Positions 22,695 to 34,249 of a DNA stretch of 64,000 bases are shown one piece after another. Source of the stretch: Linyphia triangularis (lineage: Eukaryota; Arthropoda; Arachnida; Araneae; Linyphiidae). The DNA lies in contig OZ021722.1 in NCBI GenBank assembly GCA_963978545.1, positions 41,233,565 to 41,297,564 on the forward strand, written 5' to 3'. The position numbers were made by a program, and so were the translations under genes. Each line of letters starts with the position of its first letter. Position 1 is the first letter of the stretch. Under the pieces are notes generated by a model, which saw nothing but the letters and a program-made list of their open reading frames with translations, was not told where the DNA came from and made no database searches.

Positions 22695-23015
22695 TAAACG
22701 AATGCCTTCAGAAGGTTGACTTTTTTTTCCTTCTCTCTCTCTCCTTCCAAGTTTTCTGTCAAAAACTTTTTTTCTCCACTTGGCAAGTGAGACGACTTGA
22801 CAGTTGGGCAAAGTCGGAGAGATAAGACCGGAAAGAGAGCAGGTTTATCGTAGACCCGAAACGGTGACATTCTGATAAAAAAAAAAAAAAGAGAAGAAAT
22901 TTCGTTCATGGGAGAGCGAGATATGTGAAGTACATAAGGGCACCAACAATTTGTTAAGTAGAGATTGTTTGTTAGGATAGTGAAGGTGCTCTTTTTTCGT
23001 GTGTAGACCGAAGTA
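22695..23015. other. Weak GC-richer island
   Basis: Pyrimidine-rich plus strand (CTTCTCTCTCTCTCC, 22730-22745) passes into G-rich sequence (GGGAGAGCGAG, about 22910). It is weaker than other islands but has similar polarity. ORFs 22620-22909 are low complexity. Confidence 0.25.
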
Positions 23016-23140
23016 AAAATTGCTTAGTTTTATACTAAATTGAATACAGTGTTTTACGCGTTGAAAAAAAAAAGCACTATTCGGAATTTAATTTCTAAAA
23101 AATAACATTATATTTTAGAAATGTACTTCCAATCACTATT

Positions 23141-23322
23141 GCCGACCAAACTGTATAGTGGTTAGCATACTAGCTTCTAGATCGTGAGGTTGCAGGTTCG
23201 AGTCCCGTGTAAGGCACTGGTGTTTGTAAATGTAAGTTGTCTTGTCAAATGACGAATGTTTCGGCTCATTATAGCCCTCGTGTTGCCGAAGGTGCCAGAT
23301 AATCTGAAAACAGCTAACCAAA
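23141..23322 (+). mobile_element. tRNA-derived SINE, family 1, copy 2
   Basis: Same head (GCCGACCAAACTGTATAGTG), box A-like and box B-like (GGTTCGAGTCCCG) motifs and AACCAAA end as the copies at 14915 and 61326. Flanked by a 7-bp duplication CACTATT (23134-23140, 23323-23329). Confidence 0.92.
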
Positions 23323-23639
23323 CACTATTTTTTCCCAATAAAATTTACTGCCGAACAATTCCTTTTTTGCATACAAACTGAAAAAATCTCCTTTATGATT
23401 AAATTGATATTTATCCTCCTTAGTGAAAGGAATAAAAATTGCACACCATACATGATTGTGTGTATGTGCGTGTGTGCGAAAGGGGGGTGGGGGTTTTCGG
23501 AATAACTGAATAACTATTCCATAATAGATTATGGAAAAATAATAATAATTAAAAAAAAATAGCAGAAATATCTCTCTGTACGTATTCTTTATAAATTTTA
23601 TTCGAATTTTAGACGAATTTTTCTTTAAATACTCGCGTT

Positions 23640-23797
23640 TTGATTATGCATACCAAAGGTTCCGAGTTCGAATCCCGGGTTAGGCATGGATGTTTGTTGT
23701 GGCTCGAAATTCATGTTAAGCTGTAGATCCTGGCCTGATTAGCCCTCATTGTGGATAAAAATGGGTCTTTGAGCGTATAAACCAACCAACCAAAAAA
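23640..23797 (+). mobile_element. tRNA-derived SINE, family 2, copy 1 (5' part diverged)
   Basis: Box B-like GAGTTCGAATCCC at about 23664-23676, then a body shared with 36799-36993 (TGTTTGTTGTGG, CTGATTAGCC, TGG/CATAAAAATxG) and a repeated CCAACCAACCAA tail. The box A half is not recognisable. Confidence 0.75.
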
Positions 23798-23948
23798 ATC
23801 AAAGTGCACAGATTCAATACATTTCCAGCATTTAGCGAAACTTTGGTTGACAGAGAGAATGCATTTGATCTTAATATTACCATTCATAATTAACCTCTTC
23901 AAAATCACTTCTTAAGGCTTACAAGAAGTACAAAGTTATTTCTATATC

Positions 23949-24121
23949 TTGTTGGTATTTATTGACAACAAATCACAAGTAATGTTTAGATACAGTGAGC
24001 CGCCGCACTCAAGTAGTTCCCTTATATATATTCCTGGATGGAATGTTTCAGGAACATTCATCTGGAACGCGAAACAAGTCGTGCCGAAAGTGTATAGAAA
24101 GTTGTAGAACGTTATGCTACA
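23949..24121 (-). repeat. Short LTR-like sequence, tentative
   Basis: Minus-strand reading starts TGTAGCATAACG, has TATATATAAGGGAAC, then AATAAATACCAACA at the end, giving TG...CA ends with TATA and polyadenylation signals in the order of an LTR. Length 173 bp. I see no target duplication, primer site or polypurine tract, so a chance arrangement is possible. Confidence 0.35.
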
Positions 24122-24164
24122 ATATGAAAGGAATAAAAATCAAGAAGTGCTAAAAGTTGGTCCC

Positions 24165-24213
24165 GGTGAGATTCGAAGTACCGATCTCTCGTGATCACTA
24201 GTCCGACACTTAA
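24165..24213 (-). repeat. tRNA-like pol III boxes, SINE head remnant
   Basis: Minus strand has GTCGGACTAGTGATCACGAG (box A region) followed by GTACTTCGAATCTC (box B region) and CCGGGACC. This looks like a SINE head, not a working tRNA. It is a third type, different from the two other SINE families here. Confidence 0.5.
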
Positions 24214-24589
24214 ATACTGGGATATAATGTTTAATACTCATTAGTTACAAAATGCGGCAATATGCATTTTTATTAATGAAGTAATTGGTCTGAGAATCAA
24301 AGTTGTGGTTAGATAAACTGAATTCCATATGACATATGACATGAAACTATTTTAAAATGCTATGTCATTCAAATACATTAACTATTATGTCATTAAATTG
24401 ATCGCATATTTTTTTTTTTTAAAGCTTAATGGAAATGCATGTGGCAGGTATATAAATATTTTACGCCTTCCAGTGATTAAGTTTTAATAAAGTCGTGAGT
24501 AAAAAAATATGCCATTAATTTTTAGAATTTATGTAGAAATTGACATAGAAAAAAATCATTTTTTTTTTTTTTTAACCTTTCCTTTCGAA

Positions 24590-25410
24590 ACCCAGTTTAG
24601 CAGACAGCCTCCGGCCAATTCATTAATACCGGATATTCAAGAGAAAAAAAATCCCCGATAGCGGATCACACCCCACTTAATTAAACTACTCCAAAGTTTC
24701 CCGAACAAAGAAAAAAAAAAAAAAAAAACTCTGAAAGATCCGTACAAATTTATCCATCATCCCTTCCCCTCTCGCGAAATATTATATTCCTGAAGTTTTA
24801 CTCCCCATCCTTCCGATCGTCATCCCAATCCCTAAAATCTCTCCTAAAAATCTCAACTCCCCCCCCCCCCACTCTACCGAAAAAGACGAGATATAAATTC
24901 TTCGGATGCTTCATCCCCCTCTCCCATATCTCCCCTTGTATTTATTAATTCCCCGTGCCGCCCCGAGACCCAGAGAAGCCCCGCGAATATATCTGTTGCC
25001 ACGACACGTTCCCCCATCCATAAGATCTCTCCCCCCCCCCTTCCCTTTCGCAAAGAAGGGAGGGAGAAGAGCGCTCTGTTCGAATCCTCTCCCCCCACTC
25101 CTTGTCGTTCTTTTAATCTGCCGGACGAAACTCCCTTTCCATCTTCTTTCCCCTCTCCTTCTCTTCCTGGAGGGCTTGTCATGGGGGAGGCAGACGGTTT
25201 TTGTTTTTCTTTTTCGGAGTGCGCGGGTGTTTCTTTTTCTCTCCCTTGTCTATCCCTTCTATCGTTTGGAGGCTTTTCGTTTCGTTTATCCTCTCATTTT
25301 TTTTTCTTCCGAAGTCGTCTTGGTGAATGGAAGTAGTTGGGAGGGGATTGAGTTTCAAGGATTAAAAAATACAATAAGGGTTTTAGATTGGAAAACACTG
25401 GCCCCGTAAG
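24590..25410. other. GC-rich skew-switch island
   Basis: Left part is C/A-rich with 12-nt and 10-nt poly-C (24859-24870, about 25028-25037). The right part from 25170 is G/T-rich. The plus-strand ORF 24906-25409 (167 codons) crosses it, but its Pro/Leu/Arg-rich, then Phe/Leu-rich, product has no domain and the opposite strand is also open, so I regard it as non-coding. Confidence 0.5.
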
Positions 25411-25414
25411 TTAA

Positions 25415-26735
25415 AATGACCAACAATAACATCTTTAAATTTTCCGAATTGTCCTCGTAAATTGCGTCTTTTTATGTCATTGGATTGATTTTTTATAGTA
25501 TTAGATATGGTAATTGAAATTGAAATTTTTTTTTGACATAGAAATACTATTTTCTAAGGAAAAAAACAGAAAGTACAAAAAATTCATTTAAAATATGGTC
25601 TTTTAAGTCCCGAGAACAGTCTAGAATTCAAGTTTTGGGACACTTAATTTTCCTTAGAAACTCAACGTAAACATATATGTAACATAAGTTTCGGAAAATA
25701 AAATTCTAAACGGCATATCTTTTTATATCGTTTGACTACTTTCAAATAATGATCATCAATTCTCACTGACATGCGTCATTTTCACCTAGTGCGGTGTGCT
25801 CGTATCATATACTGCTATTAAATTAGATAATGGATCGCTTGCAACACTAAACGTCAAAGTTACAAAAAAAATATTAAAAAAACCCAGAAAAAACAATGGT
25901 CTAATCATTTGCTTCGGAAAAGGAAACGGCAACTAAAAAGAACGTATTGTCTCATGCGCGTGAGCGTCAATCAAAATAGCTTCTTTCTCCTATGTCTGTA
26001 GTGTTTTTCATCATTGCAATTGGCTAATGACTTTGTGGTTTTTATTTATTGAGGAAAAGACATACTCCTACTAGCTATTGACTCCACCTATGGTTCAAAA
26101 TATTGCCAATAAAAAATAAAAAAACAGATTAAAAAATATTGCATCGAATTTTCATTTTTTGCCTCAGGGAAAACCTAGTAAACTATATTATGTCTGGTGG
26201 GAAAACCTAGTAAACTATATTATGTCTGGTACAGGTCTTCAGCTATGATGTCATTATTGCAGATTGTGGGAATTAATGTATACAAATATTTCTAAAAAAA
26301 TATATAATAATAATAATAATAAAAAAAAACAACGTTAAAACGTCAAAATACTTTAAAACTATTAATTCCCAAGAAATTAAAAATGGACCGTTCTATAAAT
26401 AAATGCATTTTTCTGTTTTTCTGTGAAATTTGTAATAATAACACAGAACTCCAAATGCGACATTTGAAAGTCGAAGGGAATGAATCAGAAAGAAATGTTA
26501 TAATTTTGAAGCTCAACTCAACATGGATGCTCTCCTATTATTATGCATTATGAAAGAACATAAAACAATTGCATGAGTTACGATTAGCATAACATTGTAG
26601 ATTTATAATTAGGTACACGAATTAAACAAATAATTAGCATGTACGCAAGTTCACGATGTACTATGGGCCTTGGGCCCTACTAGCTAATACATAGTATGAG
26701 CAATCTTGTATCTGACAAAAAGATATCGGTAATTA
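25415..26735. other. AT-rich non-coding DNA with a 32-bp tandem duplication
   Basis: GGGAAAACCTAGTAAACTAT... is duplicated exactly with period 32 bp at 26167-26230, a recent slippage or repair event. No gene seen. Confidence 0.6.
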
Positions 26736-26739
26736 AGTA

Positions 26740-26900
26740 TTATCAGTTCAACCGTTGGCAAGAGAAAAAATTAATCAAGAAGATCTCCCTCAGTTTGGCG
26801 AAATGGTCGTTCCTGAAAAATGCCCAGCTTGCCCCGCAGATGAGACATTTCATATGAAGGCCAGACCACAAAGCTGGTCCTAGGCGAGTAGGACCTCCAA
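26740..26900 (+). pseudogene. Possible coding remnant, unidentified
   Basis: A plus-strand frame starting near 26780 reads EDLPQFGEMVVPEKCPACPA and continues about 15 codons to a stop. Its composition is less AT-rich than its surroundings and has a CxxC pair. The opposite strand also has an ORF (26743-26958). I do not recognise a family. It could be a decayed transposon or an exon fragment. Confidence 0.2.
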
Positions 26901-26959
26901 GGAGACTAGGCGATTCGAACTTTTTGATGCCATTAAAAGTTAAAATGGTCAACTGCATA

Positions 26960-28025
26960 AATGCTTAAGCACCAAGTTATTTAATAAACTCTAAGAAAAG
27001 GTATTAGAAAGATGTTTCACGGCATTTTTCTTCCATTACAACCATGGTAATTCGGCAGGTTAAAGAATCAACCAATGAAGAAGTTTTCTTATGTATTGTC
27101 ATTTAGAAATATAGAGATAATTGAAAAATATGGCAGAATTTTGCTTTTTACAAGCAGTCTGTGTAGGTTATCGTTAACATGCAAGAGGAAGAAGAGGTTT
27201 TGCATAGCTGAAACTAGCTATCGATTAACACATAGCTATTATTCCACGCTCTTTTTTGGCACTGTCAAAAGATTTCCAATATAGGTACAACTGCTATTAT
27301 ACATCGAAAATTTTTTAGAAACATAGTTTTTAACTTTAAAAGATAAATAATTTCGGTATATACGTATTATCCAGTCGACTATGCCAAACAATTAGGAGGT
27401 CTCAATTACTTCCAAAATAACGAACAAATGAGTAATCTTCCTTAATATGAATTTAAAGGGGTTGTAAAGTTTCACAGTGTTTTACATTTAAACATTTGGC
27501 TCAATAGAGTCAATTAACGAAAGTTTTTGTTTGGCGAAAATGGTTGACGAGAAACTGCAGGAGTAACATACGAAATAATACACTTTTAATTCTCACTCAA
27601 TGAAGTGTTTGATAGCAAGTAAAAATACATCTCTAAGTTTCAATTACAAAGTTACTAAAAATTGTAGCTGTATTCAATGGATATTTTTTAACTTAGTACT
27701 ATTAGTTTGCAAGCAATTAATTTGCGATTATTCTATTTTCAAATATTGAAGAAGTATTCTATTAGTCAGAAATCCTTCCATTAGAAGTTTCTTTAAAAAA
27801 AAAAGAAAAAACCTTAAAATATCCTAAAAGAATCCAAACAACGTAAGAATGAGGAATTTCCCATTATCTCAGAAACTAAGTTTCAATCATTTGATAATTT
27901 CAAGTGTACGATATTCACCTACTAATACAGACGATACTGGTGAGAAAATAAACCCTGCGGTAAAGAATGGTACCAAACGATACTCAATATCCAGTGTCAG
28001 CAAGAAAATCTTTTTAATGAAAATA
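26960..28025. other. AT-rich non-coding DNA
   Basis: Small ORFs (27075-27284, 27849-28031) lack recognisable features. Confidence 0.45.
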
Positions 28026-28029
28026 AATT

Positions 28030-28185
28030 AGCAGTAACTAGCATCTAAAAAGTGCGGTTCAGGCTTGTAAGGTGCAGTAACCACAAATTCTGTTTGATGT
28101 TGCCATTCGGATTATCACAAAATACTGCCATAATTGAGGCATGTTTAATTGCGCAGTAATAAAAAAATATCATGGAATCAAACTA
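28030..28185 (+). repeat. Diverged dispersed repeat E, copy 1
   Basis: Similar along ~140 bp to 51295-51415: ATCTAAAAA, ATTCTGTTxGxTGTTxCCATTC, a GATTATC(G)A stretch, and the CTGxxATxxxGxCxTGTT block, then a GCxxTAATAAAAAxATAT-like end. Class unknown. Confidence 0.45.
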
Positions 28186-28733
28186 AGAAATTTTTGCACT
28201 TTTGGGACGTCATGGCTTATCTACAGTTCAAACCCTTTCAAATGACTTATGACATGGTCATTAGGGTGGTTCAAAAAAGGTTGATTTTATTTTTTTAGAG
28301 ATTTTCAATGGTGCTACCCGTTTAATTTGTTCATTTTATATAAAAAATAATTATTATAAAGTTTAAGCCCATAATTTTAATTTTTAGAGGTAACTCAACA
28401 CCCCTAAAGTTTTGTGTTTGGGTATTTTATATTGCAAAAAGTAATAAAATTCAAGAAAAGATTCAATTTTATTTTGTAGAAATCTCTAGCATTTTTCAAG
28501 ATAAAAATGATTATAAAATAATATAATAATAATAATAATACACGAATGATATTTAAATAGCAGTAGATGTATCAGTAGCTGCTAAAGTCTGTTTTTTGCA
28601 GTCAGGATAAGTTTGGCGGTGTTTTTCCTCCACGTGTACCAAGAATCGTAGTTGGTTATCGCAAGAATCTTTGTTGTGTGTTATTTTCCTATTAAACTAG
28701 CCCATTAGGATGCTACACCTCTTTCAGCCTGAT

Positions 28734-29437
28734 CAGGTGTGTAGTGGAGCGGGAACGCGTGGGAACGACGATCTTTTACCTTTTTAAAAAGGGGAACGGC
28801 GTTCCCTCACATAAATTTTTTATTTTACATTTTTTTTTCTTTTCTTTACGTGACACTAAACGCAAAATCGAGTAAGAAAACGAAAAAGTTCTTTCCTGAG
28901 AATTATGCTTTCGTTTTGATCCACAATTTCAGAGCTGAGCAGGAAAGTTCAAGTATTTGCAAAACACATACTAGTTGCTAACACGCTTCTAGTTGCTAAT
29001 TTCATTTTATTAATGAAAAAAAAATTTAAAAGGAAAGGAAGGGTCTATCAAACAAGAAGAAAATCTCTACATTTTCATCTCGAGAAAGAGAAAAACCATA
29101 GAGCTCTCAATCGACATCTGCAACAATCGCAATATTTTTTAATTCATTTTGAAAACAGATTTCGAGAGTGACTGAATCGAAACTCGATCACTTATGGAAA
29201 TTTTTCTGAATGGAAATTGTTAAAAAAATCATGTAAATAATCTGTTTAAAATGTGTTGTAGATAATCTGTTTGAAAATTTGTCTCAATAATATGCTTGAA
29301 AATGTCTTATAATCCATTTATAAAGTGTCAAACAATCTGTTAAAATGGGTATTGTAAGACAAATTGTTTAAAAATCCATATAACTTAATAGTTTAAAAAA
29401 TAATTTAAATAAAAAAAAAAAAAAGTCTAAACACACA

Positions 29438-29473
<36 letters not shown>

Positions 29474-29638
29474 GAAGTTCTCATTATTTGTTTTGAGAAT
29501 ATTAAAGTAATATTAATAATATTATTTATTTTTATTAGTCATTTTCAACTTCCCCTCCTCCCACAGAAAAAAAGTATAATTTTGCATAACGATATGACTT
29601 AGCGTTCCCACACCTTTTTATTTTACACTACACCACTG
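28734..29638. mobile_element. hAT-type element nested in the 3.0-kb element, 905 bp
   Basis: Perfect 8-bp duplication AGCCTGAT (28726-28733 and 29639-29646). Ends CAGGTGTGTAGTG and, from the right, CAGTGGTGTAGTG. The interior has GGGAACG motifs near both ends and a poly-A/poly-T stretch (about 29411-29465). No transposase was recognised, so it is non-autonomous. Confidence 0.9.
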
Positions 29639-29684
29639 AGCCTGATCAATGAGTTCAATTGTTTGTATAATTTTTAATGCTTTA

Positions 29685-29963
29685 CTATAACCCTCCTGAG
29701 TTCTCCCAGATTTCTAGATCTACTTGAAGAAATATGTCTGGTAGACTAATTCTTTCAAATAATAAAGCTGATTGTTTTGTCACTAAGTCCTCAAATTTTT
29801 GAGCTTTTTTGAGCTTAATATCATTACGCTTTGTACGATTGTTTTTCTTACATTTACTTCTTTCATAGCCTTGATCATAATTCTTTTTAGGCATTGAGAC
29901 TCTTGATTGTTGGTTATTGTTACCGAAAGGAGACTGGGTTGTGATGGGCATGATTTTACTCAT
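29685..29963 (-). pseudogene. Unidentified ORF in the 3.0-kb element
   Basis: 92 codons. Residues ~25-57 are very basic (YERSKCKKNNRTKRNDIKLK) and the C-terminal third is acidic and hydrophobic (PDIFLQVDLEIWENSGGL). With stop-riddled coding-like sequence at 30560-30990 on the same strand (SAKRVLDGTKVYDRNTSKRA), it may be part of a dead transposase or accessory protein. No family assigned. Confidence 0.3.
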
Positions 29964-31559
29964 GTAGACATTCTATTTATCGAGAAAAAGGAAAACCGAT
30001 CTAATATGTTTGGTCAGTTCAAAATTGAATTTCAAGAACAGGGTGGTAAATTAACAGGACTGTAAACTGTTACAAGATTTAACTGGAAAAGAAAAAGTCC
30101 CTGTTATCAGGTCTGGAAAGAGTCCATCAATTACTTTCAGTGGCGAAATTTCCATTAGCAACCAGAGAAAGTCAAGCTAACTGTGGTTAATGCAGCCTCG
30201 CATTAATTGGATCTTAGCCTTCAATGGCAAAGTATGTGCTTTGATACATAAAAAGTATTAATATTGGCCAAAGAAATGATTCATGTCTCTTACTTGAACA
30301 AAACATGAACAGGAAGCTACTTTACGTGACTTGTCGACACTATATTATGGAGTTCTTTATTGATACAGTTTTGAATAAGTGCATTAATAAGTTCCGGATC
30401 AGAGGTACTTCTCTTTAAAAGATTCCAGCCCTAATGGGAGGTTATTGATAAAGAAAAATAAAAGACAGTAATTGATAGTAAGGAAATTTTGACTCAATTG
30501 GCTCATAAAAAGATCATTATAATTCGATTTGATGAAAAATTATTGGATGCTGATTTTAATATTTCTAGGTAAAACCTTATCTTGCGGAATCAGTTTTATG
30601 TATGCACTATGCTCCTATTGATATAAAAAATATTGCACTCTTAATATATGGATATTTAACTGTCAGTTCATCATTAGTCCAAGAGATGAAATGGGATATG
30701 TGTATTTGCTGAACAAGTATACCTAAAGGCTTGGATGACAACTTCTTCACCTAAAAATGCACTATACAATGATTGTAATTTGATAAAATCTCTATTACAC
30801 TATAAAAATATTGATGACAAATTTTCCAAAGATGCATCATAATATCTAGTCAATTGTCTTTAGTGTTTGCCAGAGAATCTTTTAACCTTAGCTCTTTTTG
30901 AAGTATTGCGATCATAAACTTTCGTTCCATCTAAAACTCTTTTTGCCGACACACTTTTCTTGAGGTATTTACTGACCCAGTTGAAAAAGTTACAGTTAAA
31001 AATATATTTCATAAAATATTAGTTTATACAAAACTTGCATTTCAGTCTCTGTTAATTGTAACTACAACTACAATCTCATTTGTGTTTAGTTTGCACCTTC
31101 GAAAACAACCTCCCTATGAGACAATGGTGTGAACTTCATCTGCATTGATCTACCTCTGAATAGCACTGAAATGTTCTCAAATTTGGTCTGGTTCATTTTT
31201 TACCGCATAAGAGGGTAGGACTTAACAAATTTTGACCTTCGATATTTTGAACCACCCTAATTAGTCAAATGGTAAAAATCGGTTGAATAGTTTAGAAGCA
31301 GTGACTTCCAGAAATACGTCTTGCCCCCCCCCCCCTCCCCCTATTAAATATATAGTTAATTCCTTTTTTTACCTAAATGATTTTGTAGAACTTTACTTCA
31401 AGTCTTTTTAAATATATATATAAAGCCGTTAAAGATTTTTCACCCTTTGAATGTTTATATCGGTATGAGACCTTGCATAATCGAATATTATTCATATCTC
31501 TATTGCCTAATTTTTATTATAATCAACAGACATTTCTATTACGCTTTCTTCAAAACAAC

Positions 31560-32080
31560 CTTACAGAGAATAATGCTCACGAACATTTCGATCGAAACAC
31601 TAAATCCACCCGAGCCATAAACACCATTTCCGGCACAAATAACCTCTCCAGAGCAAGACATCGCTGGTAAAGTGGAAAATCAAGAACCCAAAATAAAAAA
31701 TAAATAAAAACACTCTCAGATAAAATGGAACTGTGGAGAACCCAGCAAAGAAAAACCATTCCCAAAAAAGAGAGGGAGAAAAAATGTACAACCCAGTCGT
31801 CGCGAACGAAACGTCGCAGTTTTTCCTGTTCGCCGAATGTCGAGTGTAATCTTCTTTCTCACCTGTGTTTCGCAACCACCTCCCTTGCGTCATCTCCAAA
31901 TGGCTGTGTTGTTGTTAGAAGGTAAAAGGGCACAGTCATCATTAAAGGGAGAGGAGCGCGTGCGGCGGAAAAAAAGCGACGACGCCTACCGATAGAAGCG
32001 TGCGGCGAAGTAGTCGACGAAAAATCGTTTTGCAGGTTTCGCCCTCAAAGCGCTATTTTTTTTTTCTTATAAATATATAT
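31560..32080. other. GC-rich skew-switch island
   Basis: The left shoulder (31530-31660) is A/C-rich with CpGs (CACTAAATCCACCCGAGCC). The core has GTGCGGCGGA/GTGCGGCGAAG repeats (31960-32010), and G/T-rich sequence follows. Several short ORFs on both strands overlap, with no domain. Confidence 0.45.
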
Positions 32081-32089
32081 ACAAATGAC

Positions 32090-32530
32090 TCTTTGTCGCA
32101 ATGTGTTTTTTTTTTGTTTTGTTTTTTTGTCTACGAAATGTTTGGTTGTTTGGCTTCATTCCGCTTTTTAGAAACAACATGACAAGTTAGCAATGCAGGT
32201 TTCTAAATTATTCCACTTCGATCGCATTGGACAATGATTCGTTGAAAGTTGCAGTAGTGAATGTACGAAGAAAACGATTTTAAGAAATGTGTTGTTTAGG
32301 TTTTGTTTGCCTTTCCTCATTAATTCAAAAATACCTTTCTCGTGAACTTCTGAGTTTTGTTAGAAAACCATTTATTGACTTCTGTTTCATTTAGAGATTT
32401 CCGTATGCTTGAAATATAAATAAATGAAAATAGTTTTTTAAATAATTTATACTATTTTATTATTATAACACCACATTAAATAAAACCTCTATATAGTTTT
32501 AATCGATATAGTTTAATAGTATAAAATTCT
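32090..32530. other. AT-rich non-coding DNA
   Basis: Flank of the solo LTR. Nothing else seen. Confidence 0.5.
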
Positions 32531-32536
32531 ATATAT

Positions 32537-33290
32537 TGTTGCGTTGTACGGGATCGAAAGTTTTGACGTCAAAGCAGATCAAAACTTGCAGAAATTTATT
32601 CCAAAATAACTCTTCACAGTTCTCTTACAGCTCCAGAACTTCTCGTTCTAGTAGACACAATACAGCTCTTTTCACCTCAATAGAGCACAAAACAGCAGTT
32701 AAAAACTTGACAACAACTGCTAAATCGCCGCAAAAGACAATGCAAAACAGTTCGCTTTAGAATGCTCAGTATCTCAAGTCAGGACTACAGCTCTCACAAT
32801 GAACGTTGAGAGACAACTAACTACTAACCAACTCAGGTCGCGCTTATATAGGAGTGGCTGAGAACATACTTGAACCTTCCAGAGATGGACATTAGGAGAA
32901 CTTTCCAGACAGTAGTCGAAAAATCCTATACATGTACATACATGGGATACATGTACCGAAAATGTCGCCAAATGGTCGCCAAGTTTGGCGACATTTGACG
33001 ATTTCTCGCCAAATTTGGCGACAAAAATTAGTCGCCAAAACCATCGCCAACTTGGCTCTATCTCGCCAATTTGGCGAGATTTCCATTACCATAATGTTAA
33101 ATGCCCTGCCCCTTGAAACTAGCTTCCCAGAGTTACCTCTGTAAAACTCGTTATCAAGCATTGAGAGATTCATTGCTGGGAAACAAACCAAGACGAACCA
33201 TTGCACTGCCTTACCCGAGATGAACATAAATTTTACTATTTACAAAATTAACACTACGAAATATTTACAAATATGCAAAAATTCGTAACA
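32537..33290 (-). mobile_element. Solo LTR of the gypsy family, 754 bp
   Basis: TGTTGCGTTGTAC to ATTCGTAACA, homologous to 9808-10687, with no internal domain. Flanked on both sides by ATATAT (32531-32536, 33291-33296), compatible with a 4-6-bp target duplication, although the AT sequence makes its length unclear. TATATAAG at 32843-32850 and nine TTGGCGA/TCGCCAA motifs at 32964-33078. Formed by recombination between the two LTRs of a full element. Small ORFs in it are incidental. Confidence 0.95.
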
Positions 33291-33299
33291 ATATATTTT

Positions 33300-33775
33300 A
33301 AATGCACTGAATCCATGCCATAGGGAGATAAAACTTGAAATCTGTAATTAAAACAGTGTAATACTAATACTGTATAGCAAGGTATCTTATTTTGGAAAAT
33401 TTCATATTTTTATCGTTAGGTGAACTCAAAAATGTAATGTCGTTTTTAATTATTTTTAGTGCTTCATACCCTAAAAGGCAAAAACTGAACGCTTATAGAA
33501 TCATTCCGATGTTTTTCTGTTCAAAATACTTAAATAACACGGGGAGTAGTTTGATGATTAAAATGAAATTCAGCTCACATCAAGTCCACATATATACTAG
33601 CTGCGTGGCTCTGCGTTGCGGAGACCCGTCATTGTGTATAGGTCCCAGCGTAGTGCACCAAAATTCATTGCTACTAAAACCCAAACTCGATTAGCTCTCT
33701 CTAATAGTTTTACTGCTACAAAAGCATAAGTTCACTTCACTCGCTAGATGATTAATAGCCACATTAACCTTTATT
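33300..33775. other. AT-rich DNA, no gene
   Basis: ORF 33392-33694 has no domain. The part from about 33600 (GCGTTGCGGAGACCCGTC) looks like the start of the repeat region that follows. Confidence 0.35.
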
Positions 33776-33779
33776 ATAA

Positions 33780-34245
33780 GCCTCCCCCCCCCCCCCTCAA
33801 CAACCGAGAAAAAAAAATAATAAATATTTCCCCGTTAATACAGCCCCCCCCCCCCCCCCACTCACCCCTCCGTTAGAAGACCAGAACTACTTATGTTCAA
33901 AATATCAAAGTTCTACGCTCATTGGAGAAGTCCTTTGAAAACAGGCTTGAGTAAATTAAAAAAAAATAATAATAACTAAAATATAAACATCATGTTTATG
34001 AAAGCAAAATTGGAGGGCCAGAACTTCCTTCGTTGAATATTTCAGAGCCCTGCGTCTATTGAAAGTTTCTTTGTAGAAAAAAAAAAAAAAAAAAACTTTC
34101 AAAAAATTAACTAAAAAACTAATTACATTTTAGCATTTTGTTTATCAAAAGCATAATAAAGGCCCAAACTACTTATGTTATAAATTTCAGAATTCTAAGC
34201 ATAATGGACGAAGTCACTTTCTATAAAGTTACAAAGATAACCACG
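33780..34245. repeat. Poly-C tracts and diverged ~140-bp tandem units
   Basis: Poly-C runs of 13 (33784-33796) and 16 (33844-33859). Three diverged units carry GAACTACTTATGTTCAAAAT / CAAAGTTCTACGCTCATTGG-like text at about 33885, 34020 and 34165. Class unknown. Confidence 0.45.
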
Positions 34246-34249
34246 GACA

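Larger units (their letters stand above)
28264..31257. mobile_element. 3.0-kb TA-flanked inverted-repeat element
   Basis: Ends are GGGTGGTTCAAAAAAGG (left) and, reverse-complemented, GGGTGGTTCAAAATATCG (right), both next to TA (28262-28263, 31258-31259). TA duplication suggests the Tc1/mariner-like group or another TA-targeting family; I do not recognise the terminus. Decayed coding traces lie on the minus strand (30560-30990; ORF 29685-29963). A hAT element (28734-29638) is nested inside, so this is the older insertion. Confidence 0.7.

Noticed and set aside
24906..25409. 167-codon plus-strand ORF
   Set aside because: It sits in a skewed island, the opposite strand is also open, and the product is Pro/Arg- then Phe/Leu-rich with no recognisable fold.
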